A stretch of 64,000 nucleotides of DNA from positions 1 through 64,000 of the forward strand of contig CAJPNK010000003.1 of assembly GCA_905372095.1 (NCBI GenBank), read 5' to 3'. Shown in pieces: positions 7,174-15,399 of the stretch (positions within the stretch are counted from its first letter, which is position 1; every line of letters starts with the position of its first letter). Both the position numbers and the translations under genes were made by a program. The notes under the pieces are model-generated. The model was not told where the DNA came from, did not search any database, and saw only the letters and a list, made by a program, of their open reading frames with translations. This DNA comes from Candidatus Saccharimonadota bacterium (GTDB taxonomy: Bacteria > Patescibacteriota > Saccharimonadia > Saccharimonadales > Saccharimonadaceae).

Positions 7174-8212
7174 AAAGCAAGTTTACTCCTATACCTGCCG
7201 CGAACGACAATGCGAAAATTATTAACATCACCACAGCGATAAATCGCCAACGGAAAGTGGTTCGCATCAATACGATTAGCTTGATATCGATCATCGGACC
7301 AGCTAATAGAAATGATAGAATCGAGCCTGCTGTGAAACTGCGGGCATAGGCTAACGCAAAAAAGGCATCGATACTGGAACAGATCGAGACCACGAAACTC
7401 AAGCCAATCATGGCGATAACTGATAAGATGATGTCGTTACCGACAGTGTTAATGATGGCGCGTGGTACGAAAACTTGAGTAGCGGCAGCGATGATAGCGC
7501 CGATACTTAGCATGGTTAATAGTTGCCAGAATTCGTCGCGCGAGGATCCAAGCATCTCCTTGAACTTAGAGCTGTGCTCGTGCGCGCGGCAATACTCTTT
7601 GAAAGCTGGGCGAACGATTTTATTTTCGTCCATGAAGCTGACGATCAAAGCGGTCAGTTGGACGATTATCAATGCAAAAATAATTCGCCACCAAATCATG
7701 TAGGGCTGAAAACTGAAAGCGGTCATTGTTGCAATAATGGTGATGGGATTGAGAATCGGTGCGGCGAATAGAAAACTGACGACGTCGGCGGGTTTTAGTC
7801 CGCGAGCTAGTAAGCTGCGAGCGACCGGTACGTTGCCGCATTCGCAGACTGGTAGCGCTAGTCCGGCTAGCGATAATACAAATCGTCGCCAAAATGGGTT
7901 GCGCGGTAAAATTTTAGTGAGTTTGGCTGGCGGCAAAAAGCGGCGAATCAAAGATGAAATGATAATTCCGAGGATAACAAAAGGTAAAGCTTCAATGACT
8001 ATGCTTAGCGTGATGGTTAGGAAGTCTTGCAACATTGTTGCAGTTTCGTTGAACCAAATGTCTGATTTGTCGCTGATTAGCCATAGTCCAAGCTGGGGGC
8101 TGTATAAGTATATTACGACAATCAATACTGGCGCAATTATCCAGCCGGTAAGTATCTTGGCTGTGTTAATTAGCTTATTTATGTTTAAGCTTTTGACACG
8201 TTTTTTTGCCAT
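7163..8212 (-). CDS. COG0701/DUF318 permease (YcgR-like)
   Basis: 349 aa polytopic membrane protein with about eight hydrophobic segments. The family core is present: LPVCECGNVPVARSL and the following AAPILNPITI, and a second conserved half with LLAGPMIDIKL near the C-terminus. Partner of the DUF1980 protein encoded immediately downstream. TATAAT ends 8 nt before the ATG and the promoter shares a 43-bp gap with the divergent TerC-like gene. I do not see the TTATTGCAA palindrome here, so Zur control of this pair is not shown by the sequence. Confidence 0.85.
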   Translation of the reverse strand: MAKKRVKSLNINKLINTAKILTGWIIAPVLIVVIYLYSPQLGLWLISDKSDIWFNETATMLQDFLTITLSIVIEALPFVILGIIISSLIRRFLPPAKLTKILPRNPFWRRFVLSLAGLALPVCECGNVPVARSLLARGLKPADVVSFLFAAPILNPITIIATMTAFSFQPYMIWWRIIFALIIVQLTALIVSFMDENKIVRPAFKEYCRAHEHSSKFKEMLGSSRDEFWQLLTMLSIGAIIAAATQVFVPRAIINTVGNDIILSVIAMIGLSFVVSICSSIDAFFALAYARSFTAGSILSFLLAGPMIDIKLIVLMRTTFRWRFIAVVMLIIFALSFAAGIGVNLLYAG

Positions 8213-8255
8213 ACTTATAAATTATAACAGTAAGCTTGTGCTATACTAAATCATT

Positions 8256-9377
8256 ATGAAACATCTCTGGCATTCGCATCACCCATTTCGGATTTTTTGG
8301 TTTTCGGCGCTGTTGACATTGGCGTTGGGCGGGTTGATTTTCGGACATTTCGGCGCGAGCGGCTTGTGGTTATTCGCGATTCTGGTGGTGCTGGAAGTGA
8401 CTTTTAGCTTTGATAACGCGGTGATTAACAGCAAGGTGCTAGCCGGCATGAGCCAGGTTTGGCAAAAGGTATTCTTGACAGTTGGGATTTTCGTGGCGGT
8501 GTTTGTGGTGCGGTTCGTGCTGCCGATTATCATCGTGATGGTGGCGAGCGGTCATGGATTTATGGAAGTGGTTGATTTGGCGCTGAATAAGCCGGCGGAA
8601 TACGGCCATATTTTGCACGAAGCCTCGCCGATGATTGATGCCTTTGGCGGCGCGTTTTTGATTATGATCGGCCTCAGTTATTTCATTGATTATAACAAGC
8701 GCGTGCATTGGATGCGGCATGTCGAGCCGTGGCTGGCCAAGGCTGGGCGGTTTGAGAATTTCAAGGTGTGTTTGATGCTCAGCGTGGCGGCGGTGCTGTA
8801 TTTCACGGTTGAGCCGCCGCATCGGGCGCTGGTGCTGATCTCGTCGGTACTGGGGATTATACTGCACATTGGACTGGAACTATTTGGCTCATTCTTTCAC
8901 GAGGATGATGCTAAGTCAGTCAAGGTCAAGGTTGGCTGGGCGGCGTTCGCTAGCCTGCTCTATCTGGAGGTGTTGGATGCCAGTTTCAGCTTCGACGGCG
9001 TCATCGGCGCCTTTGCTATCACCAGCAGCGTGCTGCTGATCGTGGCGGGCCTGGGCGCTGGGGCGATTTGGGTGCGGTCGCTGACGGTGTATTTGCTGCG
9101 GACGGGCATGCTCAGTAAATATAAATATCTGGAAAATGGCGCGCACTGGGCGATTATGGCGCTGGGTATGATGATGATCACCAAGTTGTTTCATCTGGAG
9201 CTGCCGGAGTGGGCGACGGGAGGCTTGGGGCTGCTGTTTGTGAGCTTGGCGGTTGGTAGTAGTATGCTGGAGGCGCGAGCGATTAATTTGCAAGAAGCAG
9301 CCGCGGCGAAATTACATAGCGCTGAGCAGCGGCTGAAACACGGCGCGGCGAAAATTGTGCCGCGTAAGCGACGGTAA
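8256..9377 (+). CDS. DUF475/TerC-family integral membrane protein
   Basis: 373 aa with nine or more membrane segments. It has the paired TerC-like acidic motifs FSFDNAVI (near residue 50) and FSFDGVIGAF (near residue 248), each after a Glu-containing helix (LEVT and LEVLDAS), typical of the DUF475 branch. TerC relatives are linked to tellurite resistance and manganese efflux; a metal-ion role here fits the neighbourhood but is inference. TATACT ends 8 nt before the ATG. The C-terminus is a basic cytoplasmic tail. Codon use is richer in GC than the surrounding zinc genes. Confidence 0.85.
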   Translation: MKHLWHSHHPFRIFWFSALLTLALGGLIFGHFGASGLWLFAILVVLEVTFSFDNAVINSKVLAGMSQVWQKVFLTVGIFVAVFVVRFVLPIIIVMVASGHGFMEVVDLALNKPAEYGHILHEASPMIDAFGGAFLIMIGLSYFIDYNKRVHWMRHVEPWLAKAGRFENFKVCLMLSVAAVLYFTVEPPHRALVLISSVLGIILHIGLELFGSFFHEDDAKSVKVKVGWAAFASLLYLEVLDASFSFDGVIGAFAITSSVLLIVAGLGAGAIWVRSLTVYLLRTGMLSKYKYLENGAHWAIMALGMMMITKLFHLELPEWATGGLGLLFVSLAVGSSMLEARAINLQEAAAAKLHSAEQRLKHGAAKIVPRKRR

Positions 9378-9416
9378 TTGATATTTGTGGCTTTTTGTTT
9401 CGGGCGATATCGCTTG

Positions 9417-9446
9417 CTTATTGCGACATTGTTGCAATAAGCATTT
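9417..9446 (+). terminator. Terminator made from the TTATTGC...GCAATAA palindrome
   Basis: TGCTTATTGC and GCAATAAGCA form a 10-bp stem with a 9-nt loop followed by TTTTT. It ends the TerC-like gene and faces the convergent pth gene. It matches the Zur-operator palindrome at 4198-4220 with one mismatch in the arms. Confidence 0.75.
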
Positions 9447-9486
9447 TTAATTTCGCAGGCGCAATGGCGTAGTGATGTGTCGGGGG

Positions 9487-10092
9487 TTAGAGTTTGACGC
9501 TGATCGGTTCGATAGTATCATCAAGAAATGTGCCGATTAGCTTGATTGCTTCGGGAATCGTCCAATCGCGGAGGATTGTTCGTTCGTCGGCGTTAAATTT
9601 GCTGAGGACGAAATCAACGTCGCCAATTTGCCGCCGCAGTAAGTTGTCGGTACCGATACGAATATGCCAAAAGTCAGAACCAATGTGAGCATGAAGCGAT
9701 TTCAAACCGTTGCTGCCAGCGTCGCGGCCGCCTTTTCGGACACGGATTTTACCAAAATCAAGGTCAGTGTCATCGTGAATAATCAGTAAGTCATCCAGTG
9801 TCAATTTATAGAAATCTAAAATCGCCCGCGCAGAGATACCGACGTTATTGTAGTACGTGGTTGGTTTGACGAGGAGGATTTTTTCTCGTGGAATAGTAAC
9901 AGGTGGTTTTGCACTAGCGGCTGAATCGACCGTAAAGCTGTTTAACTCGGCAATATCCGCCGAGAATTTGGGCTTATTGCTAAAATGTGCACTCTGCCCT
10001 GCCGCCAATTGGTCAATTACTAAAAAGCCAGCATTATGCCGCGTGTGAACGTACTTTTCGCCAGGATTGCCGAGGGCCAGAATAACTTTCAT
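9487..10092 (-). CDS. pth: Peptidyl-tRNA hydrolase
   Basis: 201 aa. Releases tRNA from peptidyl-tRNA that dropped off ribosomes. Signature LALGNPGEKYVHTRHNAGF at the N-terminus contains the catalytic His; KPTTYYNNVG, IIHDDTDL and GGRDAGSNGLKS complete the active-site frame. The middle region (about 40-70) carries an insertion relative to the E. coli enzyme. TATACT ends 6 nt before the ATG, and the 44-bp gap is shared with the divergent COG0523 gene. Confidence 0.95.
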   Translation of the reverse strand: MKVILALGNPGEKYVHTRHNAGFLVIDQLAAGQSAHFSNKPKFSADIAELNSFTVDSAASAKPPVTIPREKILLVKPTTYYNNVGISARAILDFYKLTLDDLLIIHDDTDLDFGKIRVRKGGRDAGSNGLKSLHAHIGSDFWHIRIGTDNLLRRQIGDVDFVLSKFNADERTILRDWTIPEAIKLIGTFLDDTIEPISVKL

Positions 10093-10136
10093 AGCCTTAG
10101 TATAGCACCTTGGCTGTGATGACGTATAATAGATGT

Positions 10137-11105
10137 ATGGCGAAACGCGATGATGATTTGGAATTTAGTGTTAATGCGGCATTTGACGAAGCGCGGGCTG
10201 TTATTGACAAAGTACCGCTTTATTTGGTGAACGGCTCGCTGGGTTCCGGCAAGACCAGCGTGTTGGAATTCTTATTGCAACAAAGTGACTATAAGGGCGC
10301 GCGGGTGATTGAAAATGAATATGCTAACGAAAATGTCGACGGCTATCGGCTGGAGGGATTGGCGGAGATGGTGACGACGTTGGCTGGCGATTGTGTCTGC
10401 TGCTCGTCGAAACACGCGCTGACGCGGATGTTGCTGGACTTTTGTCGGAATTCGCCGGCGCCAGTGTTTATCGAGGCGACGGGCGTGGCGCGAACGATGA
10501 ACTTGGTCGAGAAATTGATTAATGCACAAATCTTCAATAAGTATGAGTTGATGCAGAGTTTTTACGTGATCGATGCGCACGAGATTCTTAATGGTGTCGA
10601 GCCGGCGCACGAGGTTGAACTGCAGGCAGCAGACGTGATTTTAGTGACTAAGGAAGATTTATTGAACGATAGCGAGCGATCCGAATACGACATGAAACGG
10701 CGCGCCCTGCCCTACGCCAAGGTGCTCAGCGCGCCGCACGGTCGGTTTGACCTCAGTAAAATAACTACGCCGTCGGGGCTGCTTGCGTTTTTTGATACGT
10801 ATGATGGCGAGCTGGCGGTGCCGGATAATCCGACGTACGCCGTGCTGGATGTTTCGGGTATGAAAATTACGGCGGCGACTTTGGAAAAAATATGGCCGGA
10901 ATTATTTGCGGCGTATGGTCTGCGGCGAACGAAGGGCTGCTTCATCAACGACAACGGCGCGCGCCAGCATGTGGAGGCGACCGAGCAGCAAATTCAGATA
11001 GCTCATGCTAGACCTGAGGAGGCGGCAAAAATCGTATTCATCGGCGACCGAGCAGACGAAATTACGCGCGAAGCCTTGGCGGCGCAACTGGTGATGTTTG
11101 GATAA
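10137..11105 (+). CDS. Second COG0523 (CobW/ZNG1-like) GTPase
   Basis: 322 aa. Paralogue of the GTPase at 5019-5918 with a longer N-terminus. Walker A GSLGSGKT at 33-40 and CxCC at C86-C89 (DCVCC) are intact; TKED takes the place of NKxD. Start at 10137 is chosen because TATAAT (10125-10130) ends 6 nt upstream; an earlier frame start would lie inside the promoter. It is divergent from pth. Two paralogues usually mean different metal clients or different induction; which applies here is unknown. Confidence 0.87.
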   Translation: MAKRDDDLEFSVNAAFDEARAVIDKVPLYLVNGSLGSGKTSVLEFLLQQSDYKGARVIENEYANENVDGYRLEGLAEMVTTLAGDCVCCSSKHALTRMLLDFCRNSPAPVFIEATGVARTMNLVEKLINAQIFNKYELMQSFYVIDAHEILNGVEPAHEVELQAADVILVTKEDLLNDSERSEYDMKRRALPYAKVLSAPHGRFDLSKITTPSGLLAFFDTYDGELAVPDNPTYAVLDVSGMKITAATLEKIWPELFAAYGLRRTKGCFINDNGARQHVEATEQQIQIAHARPEEAAKIVFIGDRADEITREALAAQLVMFG

Positions 11106-11187
11106 AAAGTTCGCTTTCGTCGTTTCCGACTCATCAGCATAGACACGCATCTATGGAGCGAATGTAGCTAAGATTCGTTATAAAAGA

Positions 11188-11293
11188 AAAATAGCCCGCC
11201 GAAAACGTGCTCAAGCCGGAAACTGGATTCAATCCAGGAAACACAAAACATGCATTTCTAACCGAATTGAGCCAATTTTCAGCGGGCTATTTT
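11188..11293. other. Three-stem structured element between convergent genes
   Basis: A 12-bp perfect outer stem (11188-11199 with 11282-11293) encloses GCTCAA/TTGAGC (11209-11214 with 11267-11272), which encloses CTGGAT/ATCCAG (11223-11237). It lies between the second COG0523 gene and the small membrane-protein gene on the opposite strand. Read on the - strand it ends in TTTTTCTTTT, so it can terminate that gene, but it is far larger than a terminator needs to be. Confidence 0.7.
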
Positions 11294-11305
11294 CGAGCGG
11301 GCTTA

Positions 11306-11482
11306 TTATGCCCTGAAGTAGAAGTGTGTCAACAAGCTAATGAGCCCGAAGATGGCTGCGGCCATAGCCGCTGCTGTTGACATGGATGGGTCGGTTGCGG
11401 CAACAACGATAGCCGCAAGGATACCGATGAGGAGTACTACACTAAGTATTGCACCGACCGCCAAATTGTTACTATTTTTCAT
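11306..11482 (-). CDS. Small membrane protein, 58 aa
   Basis: 58 aa with two hydrophobic helices (about 9-31 and 36-53) joined by a short polar turn (DPSMST), hairpin topology. Unknown function. The start ATG at 11482 has GAGAGG 8-9 nt upstream and is reached from a strong promoter at 11564-11592 through an 80-nt leader that folds into a stem (CACTCAAA/TTTGAGTG). The promoter, initial transcribed sequence and leader hairpin closely resemble those at 135-222. It could be a small stress or toxin-like peptide, but no family is recognised. Confidence 0.7.
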   Translation of the reverse strand: MKNSNNLAVGAILSVVLLIGILAAIVVAATDPSMSTAAAMAAAIFGLISLLTHFYFRA

Positions 11483-11592
11483 AATAGTTCCTCTCCGAGG
11501 TTCCACTCAAAACTAAAGGGCGACTTTTTACCCTAAGACAAAGCTTTGAGTGAAAAGCTAATATATATATCACTAATAGAACAAAACATCAA
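11483..11592 (-). promoter_or_regulatory. Promoter and structured 5' leader of the 58-aa gene
   Basis: TTGATG (11592-11587), 17 nt, TATATA (11569-11564), then ATTAGCTTTTCACTCAAAG. The leader pairs CACTCAAA with TTTGAGTG around an inner AGGG/CCCT stem, then gives an SD and the ATG. The order of elements matches the leader at 135-222. Confidence 0.7.
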
Positions 11593-11615
11593 GAGGTTTT
11601 GTCAAAAATGTGGTT

Positions 11616-13019
11616 TTATAGCTGTTTTTCGGCGTTTTTGGCTTGTTTGTAGGCTTTGGTGACGGGCGCCAGGCCGCGGGCGACGCGTTCGCGGTTGGCT
11701 TTGAGCTGTTTCTCGTCGCGGAAAGATAGTTTGATTGGCGTACCAGTATAATCGAAAACATCGCGAATTTGGCGCTCTAGATAACGCTTGTAGCTCCAAT
11801 GGACGAACTTCAAATTGCTGCCGTAAATGACGAACCATGGCGGATTGGTATCGGTTTGCACGATGTAGCGCAGCTTCGGGTGGGTGTTTTTCAGGCCGGC
11901 TGGCGGATGCTTTTGAACTGATTGCTGTAGGAGATCGTTAAGCTTACGAGTAGTAGTTTTTTGCTGGCGGTGCGCATTGATACTGAGGGCTAAATCGAAT
12001 AATTTAGCAACATTCTGACCAGTAACCGAGCTGGTGAAGATCAACGGCGCCCACGGCGTAAAGTCGAATTGCGCCGAAATCTTTGGCGCCAGCGCGTCAC
12101 GGGTGTAGGCATCTTTACCGAGAGCGATGTCCCACTTGCTGACGACGATGGCTAGCCCCTTGCCTGCTTCGGCGATAATGCCAGCTAGCTTTTGGTCGAG
12201 AGCGGTGCCTAGCTCGTTTACATCCATTAGTAAAAAGCAAATATCAGCCTCTTCGATGGCGGCGAGGGTGCGCAGGACGCTGAATCTCTCGATGCCAACC
12301 TCTTGCTTACCTTGGCGGCGGATACCAGCGGTGTCGAGCAGCTCAATCGCTTGCCCGTGGTATTGCAGGCGGACGCGGTTGACGTCGCGGGTGGTGCCGG
12401 CGCGGCTGGCAACGATGGCTTGCTGCTTGCCGGCTAGCGTATTAAACAGGCTAGATTTACCGACGTTTGGCCGGCCGATAAGGGCGATTTTGAGAGTCTC
12501 GCTGGGCTCGGTTTGCTTTTTAGCGGGGATGTGCTGGCAAATTTCACTAAGGATGTCGGTGATGCCAGAGTTGTGTTCGGCAGAGGTGCGAATGATTGAT
12601 TTGATGCCGAGGCGCAAGAATTCGCTGTCGGGTAGGTTGCCTTTCAGATCGATTTTGTTAGTGATGAGAATGACGGGCTTGCGGCTCTTCAAGGCGGTTT
12701 TGGCGACGCGGCGGTCTTCGTCGCTGGGGTATTTGGTGCTGTCGACGACCACGAGAATGACGTCGGCGGCTTCGGCGGCCTCGGTGATTTGGTCTTGGAT
12801 GCTGGCTTCGAATTCGTCCTCGGCGGGCTTGAGGCCAGCGGTATCAACTAGCCAGAAATCGCGGCCTTGATATGACGCTTTACCGATGACGTTGTCGCGG
12901 GTGGTGCCAGCTTCGCGGGCAACAATGGCTTGCTGCGAGCGCATGATGCGGTTGAATAGCGAACTTTTACCAGCATTGGCGCGGCCGATAATAGCGACGG
13001 TAGGAAGTTTGGTTGCCAT
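11616..13019 (-). CDS. der: Ribosome-assembly GTPase Der (EngA)
   Basis: 467 aa. Der has two tandem GTPase domains and a KH-like C-terminal domain and helps mature the 50S subunit. G1 motifs GRANAGKSSLF (near residue 10) and GRPNVGKSSLF (near 183), DTAG in both domains, NKID in domain 1 and SKWD in domain 2 are present. The C-terminal KH-like part follows residue about 350. Length is normal for the family. TATAAT ends 10 nt before the ATG. The gap 13020-13131 holds no other gene. Confidence 0.95.
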   Translation of the reverse strand: MATKLPTVAIIGRANAGKSSLFNRIMRSQQAIVAREAGTTRDNVIGKASYQGRDFWLVDTAGLKPAEDEFEASIQDQITEAAEAADVILVVVDSTKYPSDEDRRVAKTALKSRKPVILITNKIDLKGNLPDSEFLRLGIKSIIRTSAEHNSGITDILSEICQHIPAKKQTEPSETLKIALIGRPNVGKSSLFNTLAGKQQAIVASRAGTTRDVNRVRLQYHGQAIELLDTAGIRRQGKQEVGIERFSVLRTLAAIEEADICFLLMDVNELGTALDQKLAGIIAEAGKGLAIVVSKWDIALGKDAYTRDALAPKISAQFDFTPWAPLIFTSSVTGQNVAKLFDLALSINAHRQQKTTTRKLNDLLQQSVQKHPPAGLKNTHPKLRYIVQTDTNPPWFVIYGSNLKFVHWSYKRYLERQIRDVFDYTGTPIKLSFRDEKQLKANRERVARGLAPVTKAYKQAKNAEKQL

Positions 13020-13131
13020 AATTAACTTAATTATAACAGAGGTGAGTTGATTTGGCGAGCGCTAGCAGTATAGCAGAATTTATAATATGCCGATTGAAAT
13101 GGCGTTATGCAGTGTCGATAGTAATGTTGTA

Positions 13132-13845
13132 TCAGCATGTTGCGGAAACACTTTGCCACTCCCCTCGTTTCATGTTGCCAAGCGAATAATTGCCGAATTG
13201 TACGCGGTGCAGTCGCACGACGGTGTAGCCGAGCGCGGCAAAGGTGCGGCGGATTTGGCGGTTGCGGCCTTCGCTCATGATGGCTTGCCAGTTGAGGCGG
13301 CTATCGTCGAGGCGCTCTAGAGCCAGCTGGCTGCGGCCGTCTTCGAGGTTGACGCCAAAATCGCTAATCATCTGCTGGTGTAGCGGCTCAAGCGGCCGGT
13401 CGAGGCGGACTTTGTAAATTTTAGTCTTGCGAAAACTCGGGTGGGTCATGCGGTGAGCAAAATCGCCGTCGTTGGTCAGCAGAATCAAGCCAGAGCTATC
13501 CTTGTCGAGGCGGCCGACTGGCTTGAGATAATGTAAATCGCGCGGCAATAATGAATAAATTGTCGGCGCGTGGCCCTGCTGACGCCGCGAGCAGACGTAA
13601 CCGACTGGTTTGTTGAGAGCTATGTATACTTTCTGGATAGCATGAGAGCTGATGTCGCGGCCCGCGACTTTGACAGTGTCAGTTGGCGATAGACGAGTGC
13701 CAAGCGTCGCTAGCTCGCCGTTAATAGTGACGGTGTCTGTCGAGATGAGATTGTCGGCTTCGCGCCGCGAGATGCCGAGTTGGAGTGCTAAGAATTTATT
13801 GAGGCGAATCGTTTTGGTGCCACTAGCTGATTTTTGGCTTACCAT
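13132..13845 (-). CDS. RsuA/RluB-family pseudouridine synthase
   Basis: 237 aa from the start chosen here. Converts a uridine in rRNA to pseudouridine. An N-terminal S4 RNA-binding domain (IRLNKFLALQLGISRREAD) is followed by the catalytic GRLDKDSSGLILLT with the active Asp, then GRNRQIRR near the C-terminus. Whether it acts on 16S or 23S rRNA cannot be decided. An earlier ATG at 13890 would overlap the upstream response-regulator gene by 38 bp; the ATG at 13845 lies 7 bp after that stop, so it is preferred. The two are likely co-transcribed. Confidence 0.88.
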   Translation of the reverse strand: MVSQKSASGTKTIRLNKFLALQLGISRREADNLISTDTVTINGELATLGTRLSPTDTVKVAGRDISSHAIQKVYIALNKPVGYVCSRRQQGHAPTIYSLLPRDLHYLKPVGRLDKDSSGLILLTNDGDFAHRMTHPSFRKTKIYKVRLDRPLEPLHQQMISDFGVNLEDGRSQLALERLDDSRLNWQAIMSEGRNRQIRRTFAALGYTVVRLHRVQFGNYSLGNMKRGEWQSVSATC

Positions 13846-13852
13846 AAGACGA

Positions 13853-15349
13853 TTATTTTGGTTGGCTTGAGGAAATTGCGGTTTCTTCAAACTTTAACCC
13901 GGCTTCATCGGAAGAGGCTGGTGCTGCTGATGGTGCAGCTGGCGGTGTGGCGTTAAGCGCAGACTGTGCGGAAGGATTATCCAAAGCGCCACTAGCTGAT
14001 GCGGCCATATTACTGATTGGCGTAGCAACTGCGGCTGGGCCTGGCATTATGTGAGGTATAGTCGACGCTGGTGCAGCAGGAGTGATTGCTGGTTCTGGCT
14101 GCACTGGTTGAGGAGCGGTTGGAGTTGCCGCTACGGTAGTACTGGCAGACGGTGAAGTCGGCGCTACTGATGGCGCTGGGTTTGTTGCTATAGAAGCTGG
14201 CTCGGGTGCAGCTGGCGCTGGAGTCGGCGCGGCCGCAGGGGTTGCTGCTGGCGCGGTCTGAGGGAACACATTCGTAGGATTTGCCTGTGGTGCCGGGATA
14301 GTGTTAAGGTTTTGATAGGTAGCTAGCTCCTCGCTCATGCGAGCAGTGTAATCAATTGGTTCTTGATCAGTTGGGGTGATTGGTTGGATCACTCGGCCTG
14401 ACGAACCTGGCCGGTTAGTTGAAAACGGCGCTATTGGTTGCGGCAAAGTGCTAGTTCTCGGCGCAGTTGCTGCGCTAGCTGGCGGCGGCAAAGTGGTTGC
14501 GGGTGCAGGTTGGCTGAGCACTGGATTAACTGGAGTAGTGACTGGGATGTTAGTGACGGCGGCAGGCGCGCTAGCTGCTGGAGTTTCGCGCGGTGCGGCA
14601 ACTAGCGGATTTGGCTGCTGTGCCGATGGAGCTGCGGGAATAGCTGCTGGTGCTGGCTGTGCTGGTTGAGGGGTGGTTGGAGGTGTCGCTGCGGTAGTAC
14701 TGGCAGGCACCGTTGTAGCGGTAGCTGCCGCCGTATCGGTCGGCGCTGGGTTAGCTGGTGTTGGAGCGGTCGAGCTGGCTGCTAGACTAGAGCTAGAAGC
14801 TGGGCTTCCTGGAGTTTCGGGGTTTAGATTTAGCTCATTCGCTTTAGTGTTATCGCTTTCAGCTTTTTCTGGAGAATTGTTAGCTGGCGTTGGCTCCGTC
14901 GCCCTAGCGCTAGGACCAGGTTCAATAGTAGCTCGTTTTGGCTCGTTGACAAGAGGCGCTGGCGTGTCGGCTGGTACTGAGGCATCGCCGAGAACTTCGT
15001 GGACGGTGCGAACGACGTCCTCGATGCCGACTTGCGACTTGACTAGGTAGCGGTCGGCGCCGAGCGCCATGCCGCGTTGGCGTTGCTCATCGCTTGACAG
15101 AGCAGTCATCATAATGACGTGAATACCGCGTGTCTCGGTGGTGCTGCGTAGGATATCCAGCATGTCGAAGCCGCTGATATTCGGCATCATAACGTCGCTA
15201 ATTATTAGGTCGGGTACTTCTTTGATGGCAAGCGCCAAGGCTTGTTCGCCGTCGCTGGCAGATAATATGTCGTAGCCCTCGGCGCGCAGCCGTACGCTAT
15301 AAATCTCGCTGAGGCTTTTGTCGTCTTCTACTAGTAATATTTTTGTCAT
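13853..15349 (-). CDS. Response regulator with a 370-residue Pro/Ala/Thr-rich tail
   Basis: 498 aa. Residues 1-122 form a complete receiver domain (VEDD acidic pair, phospho-acceptor in SDVMMP, conserved MTA and the Lys of YLVKSQ). No DNA-binding or enzymatic output domain follows. Instead residues about 125-498 are low complexity, dominated by Pro, Ala, Thr and Ser, resembling a flexible linker or wall-spanning segment, but no signal peptide is present. It lies 50 bp downstream of the histidine kinase gene, itself with a disordered tail, so they are a pair. How a tail of this kind would transmit the signal is unknown. Confidence 0.85.
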   Translation of the reverse strand: MTKILLVEDDKSLSEIYSVRLRAEGYDILSASDGEQALALAIKEVPDLIISDVMMPNISGFDMLDILRSTTETRGIHVIMMTALSSDEQRQRGMALGADRYLVKSQVGIEDVVRTVHEVLGDASVPADTPAPLVNEPKRATIEPGPSARATEPTPANNSPEKAESDNTKANELNLNPETPGSPASSSSLAASSTAPTPANPAPTDTAAATATTVPASTTAATPPTTPQPAQPAPAAIPAAPSAQQPNPLVAAPRETPAASAPAAVTNIPVTTPVNPVLSQPAPATTLPPPASAATAPRTSTLPQPIAPFSTNRPGSSGRVIQPITPTDQEPIDYTARMSEELATYQNLNTIPAPQANPTNVFPQTAPAATPAAAPTPAPAAPEPASIATNPAPSVAPTSPSASTTVAATPTAPQPVQPEPAITPAAPASTIPHIMPGPAAVATPISNMAASASGALDNPSAQSALNATPPAAPSAAPASSDEAGLKFEETAISSSQPK

Positions 15350-15399
15350 CTTACCCCTATTTTAACGGTTATGGTTTAAAAATGCTATACCCTATAGTT

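Noticed and set aside
14376..15050. Long + strand reading frames opposite the response-regulator tail
   Set aside because: They are composed of Gly/Ala/Val as an expected mirror of the Pro/Ala/Thr-rich - strand tail; no start signal or promoter.
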